NCBI GenBank assembly: GCA_030528765.1
Contig: JAUMYD010000012.1
Location: 3,268 to 22,087 of the forward strand
DNA from: Bacillota bacterium
GTDB lineage: Bacteria; Bacillota; Dehalobacteriia; UBA4068
Length of the DNA: 18,820 nt
Direction of reading: 5' to 3'
This document shows positions 1 through 6,827 of the stretch, piece after piece. The notes beneath the pieces were generated by a model. It saw only the letters and a program-made list of their open reading frames with translations. It had not been told where the DNA came from and made no database searches. The translations under genes were made by a program, and so were the position numbers. Position 1 is the first letter of the stretch. Each line of letters starts with the position of its first letter.

Positions 1-201
1 GGCTTCATCCAGCCCTTTCTGGATATTCCCGGAAAAATCTGCGGCAGTGAAGCGCTTCAGCTCCGCTACCACCTGGAAGCCCGTGCCCGCTAATTCTTCT
101 TCCACCTCTGTGATGCGGATCTCCCCAAAGGGGGAGGGTTTGCAGGCAGCGAGCAGAAGGATCACTGGAACCATCAGGAGCAGAGTAAACCATCGTTTCA
201 T
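1..201 (-). CDS. Lipoprotein, N-terminal part (runs off window)
   Basis: This is an open reading frame of 67 codons with no stop before the window edge, starting at an ATG whose first base is 201. Seen: residues 1-20 form a signal peptide with two basic residues (MKRW), a hydrophobic core (FTLLLMVPVILLLAA) and a lipobox ending LLAAC, so Cys20 would be the lipidated residue. The mature part begins KPSPFGEIRITEVEEE. A GGAGG Shine-Dalgarno lies at 212-216, ten bases before the start, and a near-consensus promoter lies further upstream. Inferred: an exported lipoprotein anchored at the outer face of the cytoplasmic membrane. Too little of the mature domain is visible to name a family. A longer frame overlapping it on the same strand (232 to 5) lacks these signals. 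Confidence 0.8.
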   Translation of the reverse strand, partial: MKRWFTLLLMVPVILLLAACKPSPFGEIRITEVEEELAGTGFQVVAELKRFTAADFSGNIQKGLDEA

Positions 202-267
202 AAGGATCGTGCCTCCATTCTGTGATGAACAAAGAAGATTTTATGGCAACAGTTCTCTTCTAAAATA

Positions 268-296
268 ATTATATAGGTTTCTTTCCTCCGGTTCAA
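268..296 (-). promoter_or_regulatory. Sigma-A promoter of the lipoprotein gene
   Basis: Reading the minus strand, a -35 box TTGAAC (291-296) is followed by a 17-base spacer and a perfect -10 box TATAAT (268-273). Transcription would start near 261, giving an untranslated leader of about 60 bases before the ATG at 201. Confidence 0.75.
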
Positions 297-688
297 GCTG
301 GGAAGGTCCTTTTTGCCATGATTTTCATAGAAATTCTTTTTATGGAAATTAAGCAAAAGGATGCGGTCTTTTTCCGTGTTGGCGCACAGATTCCCCATCA
401 ACAGCGAAAGTGGATACCGATGGTATCTTCCATAGTTGGCGGAGCGGACGGCTTACATCGCCCCTTTGACGTTGCTTGGGCAGCGGGCTTTTTAAGCCTG
501 CAATAAGGATCGCGGTCCTCCCAAAAAAAAGACCGGGATCTTACAGACCGTCCCTCTGCTCAAATCGCCCCCTCGCCGGCTCACCTGCATACAACGCTAT
601 TGGAAGGCATGACCGCGGCGAAGGAGCACAGCAGAAAGCTCATCTGCCGCTGATGGCGGCAAAAAAATTTTTTGGGAGTGAAACCGAA
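297..688. other. Intergenic stretch without a credible gene
   Basis: This stretch lies between two divergent promoters. Short frames here have neither ribosome binding sites nor recognisable products. A small hairpin with an eight-pair stem sits at 483-501 (GCGGGCTT / AAGCCTGC, three-base loop). A second, at about 643-657, has GCCGC/GCGGC arms and runs into the A7T6 tract at 660-672. Neither has a convincing U-run for termination of a known gene. The remainder may be decayed sequence. Confidence 0.4.
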
Positions 689-718
689 TTGGGAAATCGG
701 AGGTATATATGGTAGAAT
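689..718 (+). promoter_or_regulatory. Possible promoter for the 483-residue protein
   Basis: A TAGAAT -10 box at 713-718 follows a weak -35 candidate TTGGGA (689-694) with an 18-base spacer. The transcript would begin near 725 and carry a leader of about 55 bases with GC-rich potential pairing (CCGC/GCGG) before the ribosome binding site. The -35 match is mediocre. Confidence 0.4.
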
Positions 719-780
719 AAAAAAATCCAACACCCCGCTTGCGCGATCGCTGCGGCGGGAGTGTGACAGGAGGAACGGTT

Positions 781-2232
781 ATGCCGAAATATTTTATGGA
801 TCCTGTACCCCCTGGGTATGGAGCGCCTGTAAACTTCGACCAGATGCAGCTGGCGCATTGGAATAACGATATGCAGATCATTCTGGCGGATGTGGGCTGG
901 GGCACGCTGGATAACGCTGTGAACGCCCAGGCGCTTTACCGCATCAATTCCGAAGGACGCGTGGAGCGCTTCGTCACCGCGCAGGGCGAATCCGCTATGG
1001 GCGAGATCGCGAGATCTGCCGCGGAGGGCCGTCTTTTCGTTCGTCCCGCAAACAGCAATGGCTCCATCCAGTTGCGTGCCGTGGTGAACGAGAGCGGCTT
1101 TCCGGAGGCCGGCAAGACCGTCCCCATGAGTGAGGTCCCCCGCCGAAACATGGCGGAGCCGGAGCGGCCCGCTTTCTGGAAATTCATCGTGGCATTCTTC
1201 TTCTCCGACTCCGAGTCTGCCAAAGAGGTCAACGCATTCAGAGCCGAAAGAGCCGCCTACGAGGAGGATCGCGCCCTTGCTGATCCGGCGCTGAATGCGT
1301 CCTTTTCCCAGGGCTTTATGAACCTGATGGAGGATGAGCCCGTCTGGACCAACCAGCCGGAGATGCAGCAGGGAATGGGGATGCAGCAGCAGGGCTTTGT
1401 GCAGGGGTTCAACCAGCCGGGCTTCAGCCAGAACATCCAGCAGACAGTGACACAGTCCTCGGACGGCTTCGGTCAGACCATCCAGCAGACGGTGATACAG
1501 TCCTCAAGCGGCTTCGTGCAGAACTTCGACCCGATGGGGAATATGTATGAGAACATGATGCCCCAGCAGCCCCAGCCGAATGTTTTCGGCGGCCCGGATC
1601 CTGAGGTGCAGCAGCTGCTGAACAGCGATCCCTCGATCAACAGGCAGATGGAAAAGCTGCAGAATTTCATCAAGAACGATGTTCTGGAAGATAATCCCTA
1701 TCTGGGTGATGACTCGGATCCGCTGGTGCAGGAGCGCAACTTCACCGGCTCTTGTGCGGTGGAGGAAGAGTATGCCAAGGTACAGAAGATGAAGCTGGAG
1801 CTGATGGAAGCACTTGCCGCAGGCAGACCCATTGATGATCTGGAGGGGAAGCTGGGCCGTATCCTTCTGGGCAACCAGCTGGCCATACAGGTGGTGGCGC
1901 ATAATCAGTACTGCGAGGAGCAGGGCGTGCAGCAGGTCAATCCTCTGTACGTGATGGCGGGCACCTGCGGCTTCTCCCTTGAGGCAGCGGGCAAAATGGT
2001 CGGCCAGTCGGAAACGGTGCAGGAGATGGTGAAAATGAGACCCGCTCAGCTTTTGAAGCTGCTGGCAAATCCTGTGGAGATGGGCCGCCGCGCCAAAGCA
2101 GTGGGACAGGTGAGCGACATTGGCAGGGAGGCCAACAAGTTCCTGAGCATGTCCCAGCAGAACTCTATGGCCGCCCCCGCTCCCATGGCGCCCCCTCCCA
2201 GCCACACGACGCGCTCCAGCTTTATGGTGTAA
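781..2232 (+). CDS. Uncharacterised 483-residue protein with Q-rich repeat region
   Basis: I do not recognise this protein. The start at 781 is chosen because AGGAGG lies at 769-774, six bases upstream; an earlier in-frame ATG at 739 lacks such a site. No signal peptide is visible, so it is probably cytoplasmic. Residues 1-130 look globular. Residues 133-141 form a short hydrophobic stretch (WKFIVAFFF), too short for a sure membrane span, followed by a charged helical segment. Residues 192-250 are rich in Gln, Met, Gly and Phe and include two 15-residue tandem repeats of the pattern GFxQxIQQTVxQSSx. Residues 300-450 look alpha-helical and well folded, and the tail is Ala/Pro-rich (APAPMAPPP). 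It stands alone between a weak promoter and a strong terminator. The codon pattern and strong ribosome binding site make it a real gene. No function can be assigned. Confidence 0.85.
   Translation: MPKYFMDPVPPGYGAPVNFDQMQLAHWNNDMQIILADVGWGTLDNAVNAQALYRINSEGRVERFVTAQGESAMGEIARSAAEGRLFVRPANSNGSIQLRAVVNESGFPEAGKTVPMSEVPRRNMAEPERPAFWKFIVAFFFSDSESAKEVNAFRAERAAYEEDRALADPALNASFSQGFMNLMEDEPVWTNQPEMQQGMGMQQQGFVQGFNQPGFSQNIQQTVTQSSDGFGQTIQQTVIQSSSGFVQNFDPMGNMYENMMPQQPQPNVFGGPDPEVQQLLNSDPSINRQMEKLQNFIKNDVLEDNPYLGDDSDPLVQERNFTGSCAVEEEYAKVQKMKLELMEALAAGRPIDDLEGKLGRILLGNQLAIQVVAHNQYCEEQGVQQVNPLYVMAGTCGFSLEAAGKMVGQSETVQEMVKMRPAQLLKLLANPVEMGRRAKAVGQVSDIGREANKFLSMSQQNSMAAPAPMAPPPSHTTRSSFMV
1420..1509 (+). repeat. 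Two 45-base coding tandem repeats
   Basis: Units 1420-1464 and 1465-1509 encode GFSQNIQQTVTQSSD and GFGQTIQQTVIQSSS. A third partial unit (GFVQNF) follows at 1510-1527, and a GFVQGF motif precedes the pair at residues 205-210. Most differences between the two full units are single bases, which points to a fairly recent duplication. Confidence 0.85.
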
Positions 2233-2430
2233 GACCCCTTAAAACAGATCCCCGTGGAGGGGCAAGGTCATTAAGTTCAGGATCAGACCTGTAAACGTGG
2301 CTCTTCTCTGCTGTCATGGAGAGATCCGCTGCGGTAGAATCGAAAAAACGCTGCGGCGCGGAAATTCCCCGCGTGTGACGGCATGAAAAAGAGCGCAGGG
2401 CATGGGACTGTTTGACTTCGGAATGAAAAA

Positions 2431-2462
2431 ACAGGAGGCGGCGGCAGCCGCCTCCTGTTTTT
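2431..2462 (+). terminator. Intrinsic terminator
   Basis: A perfect 12-pair stem has arms 2431-2442 (ACAGGAGGCGGC) and 2447-2458, a GGCA loop and a run of five T (2458-2462). An A-run before the stem can extend the pairing. It lies about 200 bases after the stop codon at 2232. The intervening 2233-2430 holds no gene, only weak secondary structure (GACC/GGTC enclosing CCCC/GGGG at about 2232-2270). Confidence 0.8.
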
Positions 2463-2485
2463 GTAGTTGAGCCGAATGACATCGG

Positions 2486-2517
2486 CAGGAGGGCGCATCG
2501 CAGGATGCGCCCTCCTG
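2486..2517. repeat. Perfect 14-bp inverted repeat (second hairpin)
   Basis: Arms CAGGAGGGCGCATC (2486-2499) and its exact complement (2504-2517) enclose a GCAG loop. There is no proper U-run on either side, so it is not a clear terminator. It begins 24 bases after the previous hairpin and shares the CAGGAGG start of that stem. Confidence 0.7.
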
Positions 2518-2605
2518 ATTTATGATCAAAAAGCTTGGGCGCTTGCTTGATGCGCGGAGCGGAATGACGGAGCGGCCGCCCGCTGCCGGCCTTATTGCCA
2601 GGGCC

Positions 2606-2743
2606 GGGAAGTATACGGACATGGCCGAACTGAGGCCGGAGCTTCTGCGGGTCTTTGTGGCCGGGGTCATCGTCTGCGAAAAGGAAGTAAAGTATTCCAG
2701 GCATGCACCGCAGGTGGTAGGTATCCGGTTCAGAGACTTCGAC
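2606..2743 (+). pseudogene. Remnant of a large serine recombinase C-terminus
   Basis: In the frame beginning at 2522, residues 29-74 read GKYTDMAELRPELLRVF, then VAGVIVCEKEVKYSRHAPQ and VVGIRFRDFD. From memory of the family, this matches the conserved end of clostridial large serine recombinases of transposons and integrative elements (the domain often listed as DUF4368): a KYTD..ELTPELL.xFI segment, then an I-V-H-E-K strand and a KYS...Q..EI.YRDIG end. The catalytic resolvase domain and zinc-ribbon region are absent, and the frame runs on through the terminator hairpin of the opposite operon at 2784-2814. It therefore cannot be functional. It is probably the scar of a lost mobile element. 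The assignment rests on motif resemblance only. Confidence 0.55.
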
Positions 2744-2783
2744 CAGAACGAAGCAAACGATCCATTCTTCGCGGAAACAACAG

Positions 2784-2814
2784 AAAAGGCAGACAGCGCA
2801 GATGCGCTATCCGC
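2784..2814 (-). terminator. Intrinsic terminator of the ABC importer operon
   Basis: On the minus strand, a 12-pair stem (arms 2803-2814 and 2789-2800, including two or three G-U pairs) is followed by C-TTTT-C. It lies about 85 bases past the stop codon of the last permease gene (2899) and is the only good terminator for that operon. Confidence 0.65.
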
Positions 2815-2898
2815 CTGATTCCGAGGTCACGCCCGAAGATACCCTTATCAGGAGTATCCTGCTGCCGTGTTGCTTTTTTGTATGCCTTTTGCCGCTCT

Positions 2899-3900
2899 TT
2901 ATCGTTCTTCGCGGAAATAATTCATGCCGCAGTGCCTGGGCATGGCATGCTCCCTGGACTGGCGGATGGAGGTGAATACCAGCACCAGCACAGTGGCCAG
3001 GTAGGGGAAGATATCATAGATCTGCATGGGAATACCCAGGGGCACATAGAGCCGCATGATGGAGAGCCCACCGAACACCAGGGAGCCGATGAGGGCACGC
3101 AGCGGGGACCAGGTGGCGAAGATCACCAGTGCCACAGCGATCCAGCCTTTGCCGCTGACGCAGTCATAGATCCACACGCCGTTGCAGGTCACCATGGAAA
3201 TATACATGCCGCCCAGGCCGCAGATACCGCCCCCCAGCACAGTAGCCAGGTATTTGTAGCGATTCACATTGATGCCTGCAGCATCTGCGGTGGCGGGGTC
3301 CTCCCCCACGGCCCGCAGGTTCAGGCCCACTCTGGTCTTGTTGAAGAAAAAAGCCAGGATCACAGCCAGAACGATGCCCAGGTAGACCAGAGTATTATAA
3401 GAGAAAAAGAGCTTGTAGATATAGCTGAAAACCACATTGCTTTCCGCCCAGGGCTCCATAAAGCTGAAGATCCCGGTGTTGAAGGCGGTTTTTGCGGAGC
3501 TGGAAAGAGCCATGAAGCCGCTGGCATTGCTGCGGGAGATCACATCCCCGAAGAAATTGCCGAAGCCCACGCCGAAGATGGTCAGGGCCAGACCGGTCAC
3601 ATTCTGGTTTGCACGCAGAGTGATGGTAAGAAAGCCGTAGATCAGCGCACCCAGCATCCCGCAAAGGAAGGCACAGAGAATGGCCAGAAGCAGGCAGAGC
3701 CAGGTGGACTGGATCTCCCCGAACCAGAGCTCCGGAAAGTAAACGCCTGCCATACCGGCGATGGCGCCCATATACATCATGCCCTCCACGCCCAGGTTCA
3801 GATTGCCGGATTTCTCCGTCAGGATCTCGCCCAGTGTGCCGTAGAGCAGGGGAACGCCGGCCAGAACAGCCGCACAGATCAGATTGACGATATTATCCAT
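2899..3900 (-). CDS. ABC importer permease, BMP/nucleoside family (YufQ-like)
   Basis: This is a membrane permease of 333 residues with about eight to nine hydrophobic segments. It is one half of the channel of an ABC importer of the BMP/PnrA class (nucleosides or related compounds). Family features seen are the early segment YGTLGEILTEKSGNLNLGVEGMM and, later, LRAVGEDPATADAAGINVNRYKYLA, the coupling region that docks on the ATPase. The start at 3900 is preferred to one at 3930 because GGAGG at 3907-3911 lies six bases before it and the protein then begins directly with the membrane domain (MDNIVNLICAAVLAGVPLL). It overlaps the upstream permease by eight bases, a sign of translational coupling. 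The substrate is inferred from family only; riboflavin, purine nucleosides or other ribosides are possible. Confidence 0.88.
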   Translation of the reverse strand: MDNIVNLICAAVLAGVPLLYGTLGEILTEKSGNLNLGVEGMMYMGAIAGMAGVYFPELWFGEIQSTWLCLLLAILCAFLCGMLGALIYGFLTITLRANQNVTGLALTIFGVGFGNFFGDVISRSNASGFMALSSSAKTAFNTGIFSFMEPWAESNVVFSYIYKLFFSYNTLVYLGIVLAVILAFFFNKTRVGLNLRAVGEDPATADAAGINVNRYKYLATVLGGGICGLGGMYISMVTCNGVWIYDCVSGKGWIAVALVIFATWSPLRALIGSLVFGGLSIMRLYVPLGIPMQIYDIFPYLATVLVLVFTSIRQSREHAMPRHCGMNYFREER

Positions 3901-5002
3901 GGAGCTCCTCCCCCTTTCTGCCGCGAACAATAACTTTGTAATTGATGAAGAATTCGCAGCCCAGCATGAAGAAAAGAATGATGCCGATCAAAACATCCGC
4001 TGCGGATTCCGGGATGCCAAAGCTGCTCTGGATGCGGTTTGCACCCTTTTCCAGCACGGCTATAAAGGCCGCTACCACCACCATCACCAGAGGCTGCAGC
4101 TGGGAAAGCCAGGCCACAGTGATGGCTGTAAAGCCTACGCCCCCGGCGGTGCCTTCGCTCAGGGTGTAGTCTGCCCCGGAAACCTGAAGGAAGCCCACCA
4201 GGCCGGCCAGCGCACCGGCGATCAGCATGGTGCGGACAATGACCCGGCCCACGTGGATGCCTGCGTATCTGGCGGTGCGGGGGCTCTGCCCCACCACGCT
4301 GAGCTCGTAACCCTGCTTGGAGCGGGTAATGTAGAGCAGCAGGAGGACGACCAGCACCAGGGCGATGATCCAGCCGATATGGATGCCGAAGAGCTTGGGC
4401 AGGCGGGCTGCATCCTCAAACATGGCGATCTTGGGGAAGCCGGTGCCCGGCTTTTTCCAGGGGCCGTTCTGCAGGTATTTTTCGATACCCAGGGCCACAT
4501 AGTTGAGCATCAGGGTAAAGAGGGTCTCATTGGTGTTCCACTTGGCCTTGAAAACGGCGGGGATCCCGCCCCAGAACGCACCGGCCAGGCCGGCTGCCAG
4601 TGCCATCAGGCCCAGCAGCAGCACAGGGGAGAGCTTGTCTGCCCAGAAAAGGGCGAAATAGGTGGCAGCGATGCCGCCGATGAGGATCTGTCCTTCGGCA
4701 CCGATGTTCCAGAAGCGCATCCGGAAGCAAAGTGCCACAGCCAGGGCAGTGATCAGCAGGGGAATGGCGATCTTGACCGTTTCCACCAGTGCTGTTTTGC
4801 TGCCCATGGAGCCCACCGCCATTTCGGCGTAGACCTGAAGAGGATCATGCCCTAAGGCAAGAATGAGGATGCCGCCGGTGAAAAGAGCCAGCAGCACGGC
4901 ACTGATGCGTATGATCCAGGCCTGTCTCCGGGGAATACTGGGCCGCCGCACGATGCGCAGCAGCGGCTCTTTCCCTTCTTTTGCGGGCGTATTATTGTGC
5001 AT
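3893..5002 (-). CDS. ABC importer permease, BMP/nucleoside family (YufP-like)
   Basis: This is the second permease of the importer, 369 residues. It has a basic cytoplasmic N-terminus (about 25 residues, with RIVRRPSIPRRQAW) and then about eight to ten membrane segments. The hallmark region of this family, FRMRFWNIGAEGQILIGGIAA, is present, as is the ATPase-docking loop YELSVVGQSPRTARYAGIHVGR. It forms a heterodimer with the product of 2899-3900. Its start overlaps the ATPase stop by 11 bases and its stop overlaps the next start by 8, so the three genes are one transcript with coupled translation. Nothing appears truncated. Confidence 0.88.
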   Translation of the reverse strand: MHNNTPAKEGKEPLLRIVRRPSIPRRQAWIIRISAVLLALFTGGILILALGHDPLQVYAEMAVGSMGSKTALVETVKIAIPLLITALAVALCFRMRFWNIGAEGQILIGGIAATYFALFWADKLSPVLLLGLMALAAGLAGAFWGGIPAVFKAKWNTNETLFTLMLNYVALGIEKYLQNGPWKKPGTGFPKIAMFEDAARLPKLFGIHIGWIIALVLVVLLLLYITRSKQGYELSVVGQSPRTARYAGIHVGRVIVRTMLIAGALAGLVGFLQVSGADYTLSEGTAGGVGFTAITVAWLSQLQPLVMVVVAAFIAVLEKGANRIQSSFGIPESAADVLIGIILFFMLGCEFFINYKVIVRGRKGEELHG

Positions 5003-6557
5003 GGCTGCTTTCCTCCTTCGTTTCCGCTTTGTGGCCGGTCATCAGCAGGCCCAGTTCCTCCTTGCTGCTGCTCCGGGCGTCCACCGTGCCGCTGATCTGC
5101 CCGCCGCAGAGCACCATGATGCGATCGCAGAGCTCCAGCAGCACATCCAGATCCTCACCGATGAAGAGGATGGCAACACCTTTTTTCTTTTGTTCATTCA
5201 GCAAATTATAGATGGTATAGCTGGAATTGATATCCAGGCCCCGTACCGGGTAGGCCACGATCAGCACCTGCGGTGCATTGGCGATCTCCCGGCCCAGAAG
5301 CACCTTCTGCACATTGCCGCCGGAAAGCAGGCTTACAGGCGTGCTCACGCCGGGGGTGGAGATCTCCAGCTGGGCGATCATTTTTTCTGCCAGATCCTTG
5401 GGGGTCTTGCGGTCAACAAAGGGCCCGTGGTTCTGGTAATAGCTGCGCAGCATGACATTATCCGTCATATCCATGGCCGCCACCAGGCCCATGCCCAGGC
5501 GGTCTTCCGGGACAAAGCTCATGGAGATCCCCTGGCGGATCATCTCCAGCGGCGGTTCCCCGGCCATATCCCTGATATTTCCGTCCCGGTGATAGAAGAT
5601 CTGCCCGCTGCTCAGGGGCTGCAGACCTGCCAGAGCCTCACAGAGCTCCTTCTGGCCGCTGCCGGCAATGCCTGCCACACCGAGGATCTCCCCACCGAAA
5701 AGATCGAAATTGATCTGATGCAGCATGTTCCGGCCCTCTTCATTGTGGCAGCTCAGATCCCGGATCTCCATTTTCAGACTTTTTCCTTCTGTTTCTGCCC
5801 GGTCAATGGCCAGAGAAACAGAGCGGCCCACCATTTTTTCCGTCAGCTCATGGGCGTTTGTCTCAGCCGTATTCACGCTGCCCACAAAGCGCCCCTTATG
5901 CAGGATGTGTACCCGGTCAGAGACATCCATCACCTCATTGAGCTTATGGGTGATGATGACAATGGCCTTATTGTCTGCCTTCATCTTTTTCAGAATATCA
6001 AAAAGCTTCCGGCCTTCCTGCGGGGTGAGAACGGCGGTGGGCTCATCCAGAATGAGGATATCTACCTGGCGGTAAAGAAGTTTGATGATTTCCACAGTCT
6101 GTTTCTCGGAAACGGACATATCATAGACCTTCTTCTCCGGATCCAGATCAAAGCCATAGCGCTGGGCGATCTCCCGAATCTGCCGGTTCAGGGCTTTGCG
6201 GTCGATGTTCATGGGGCCCGGCAGGCCCAAAACGATGTTTTCCGCTGCGCTGAAAACATCGATCAGCTTGAAGTGCTGGTGTACCATGCCGATCCCCAGG
6301 TCAAAGGCATCCCTGGGGCTGCGAATGGTCACCTGCCGCCCGTTCACGTGGATCTCGCCGGAATCCGGGAAGTAGATCCCGGCCAGCATGTTCACCAGCG
6401 TTGTTTTGCCGCTGCCGTTTTCCCCAAGAAAGGCAAGAATCTCACCTCTGCGAATATCCAGGGAAATGTGGTCGCTGGCATAGACATCTTTAAAGCTTTT
6501 ACAGAGATTGACCGTGCGGATTGCGATCTCCGAAGTTTCCGCTTTCAGTAAAACCAC
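4992..6557 (-). CDS. Double-domain ABC importer ATPase, BMP/nucleoside family (YufO-like)
   Basis: This protein energises the importer and carries two fused nucleotide-binding domains in about 521 residues. Domain 1 has a Walker A (GENGSGKTT, about residues 45-53), a Q-loop in MVHQHFK, the signature DMSVSEKQTVE and a Walker B ILILDEPTAVL. Domain 2 has the altered Walker A typical of this family (GIAGSGQKE), the signature LSGGNVQK and a Walker B LIVAYPVRGLD without the catalytic Glu, so only domain 1 should hydrolyse ATP well. The frame is open back to a TTG at 6641, but those 28 residues look unlike a real N-terminus. I prefer the GTG at 6557, which gives the usual family length, although neither start has a good ribosome binding site. 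A GC hairpin lies just upstream. The usual BMP lipoprotein gene is not adjacent. Confidence 0.85.
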   Translation of the reverse strand: MVLLKAETSEIAIRTVNLCKSFKDVYASDHISLDIRRGEILAFLGENGSGKTTLVNMLAGIYFPDSGEIHVNGRQVTIRSPRDAFDLGIGMVHQHFKLIDVFSAAENIVLGLPGPMNIDRKALNRQIREIAQRYGFDLDPEKKVYDMSVSEKQTVEIIKLLYRQVDILILDEPTAVLTPQEGRKLFDILKKMKADNKAIVIITHKLNEVMDVSDRVHILHKGRFVGSVNTAETNAHELTEKMVGRSVSLAIDRAETEGKSLKMEIRDLSCHNEEGRNMLHQINFDLFGGEILGVAGIAGSGQKELCEALAGLQPLSSGQIFYHRDGNIRDMAGEPPLEMIRQGISMSFVPEDRLGMGLVAAMDMTDNVMLRSYYQNHGPFVDRKTPKDLAEKMIAQLEISTPGVSTPVSLLSGGNVQKVLLGREIANAPQVLIVAYPVRGLDINSSYTIYNLLNEQKKKGVAILFIGEDLDVLLELCDRIMVLCGGQISGTVDARSSSKEELGLLMTGHKAETKEESSHAQ

Positions 6558-6585
6558 CCCGCTTTTTCTTTGTGCTTTTCTGGCA

Positions 6586-6610
6586 GCCGGCCGACAGTCA
6601 GCCGGCCGGC
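6586..6610 (-). repeat. GC-rich hairpin ahead of the ABC ATPase gene
   Basis: On the minus strand, arms GCCGGCCG (6603-6610) and CGGCCGGC (6586-6593) pair around a nine-base loop. The hairpin ends 28 bases before the preferred GTG start. If that start is right, it lies in the 5' leader and could influence ribosome access; if the TTG at 6641 is used, it is coding. The top strand also reads as a short direct repeat of CAGCCGGCCG. Confidence 0.6.
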
Positions 6611-6649
6611 AAATTGATATTATTCTGCATACTGTTTTCAAAATCCTTC

Positions 6650-6735
6650 ATATTTTTATCTTTTCCCCCTTTCCGCCCTTTCCCTTCTCTCCGTTTGCCT
6701 ATCCTCTCTTTTTGTCTTTTTCCTTTGCTTTTACC
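6650..6735. other. Long homopyrimidine/homopurine tract
   Basis: About 85 bases are almost purely C and T on the plus strand, and correspondingly A and G on the minus strand, with only a few interruptions. The tract contains CTTTTCC-like near-repeats. It sits upstream of the ABC operon, where a minus-strand leader or promoter would be expected. No gene is supported in it. Confidence 0.7.
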
Positions 6736-6792
6736 GGAAACGCCTGTCCGCTGCAGCCTGGCTCCCGGGGTGGAAAAGGGGAAGAAAATGGA

Positions 6793-6821
6793 TTGACAGG
6801 ATGCAGGCTTTCTGGTAGAAT
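6793..6821 (+). promoter_or_regulatory. Near-consensus sigma-A promoter
   Basis: A perfect -35 TTGACA (6793-6798), a 17-base spacer and -10 TAGAAT (6816-6821). It points toward the CorC/HlyC-type gene but lies about 365 bases before its start, so transcription from about 6828 would produce a long leader. Confidence 0.75.
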
Positions 6822-6827
6822 GGAAAC

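Noticed and set aside
2222..2704. Minus-strand frame of 160 codons between the orphan gene and the ABC operon
   Set aside because: It crosses both perfect hairpins, starts without a ribosome binding site and has no recognisable product.
2878..6551. Three long plus-strand frames opposite the ABC importer operon
   Set aside because: Their products are His/Gln/Gly-rich without domains, while the minus strand encodes complete, recognisable transporter proteins.
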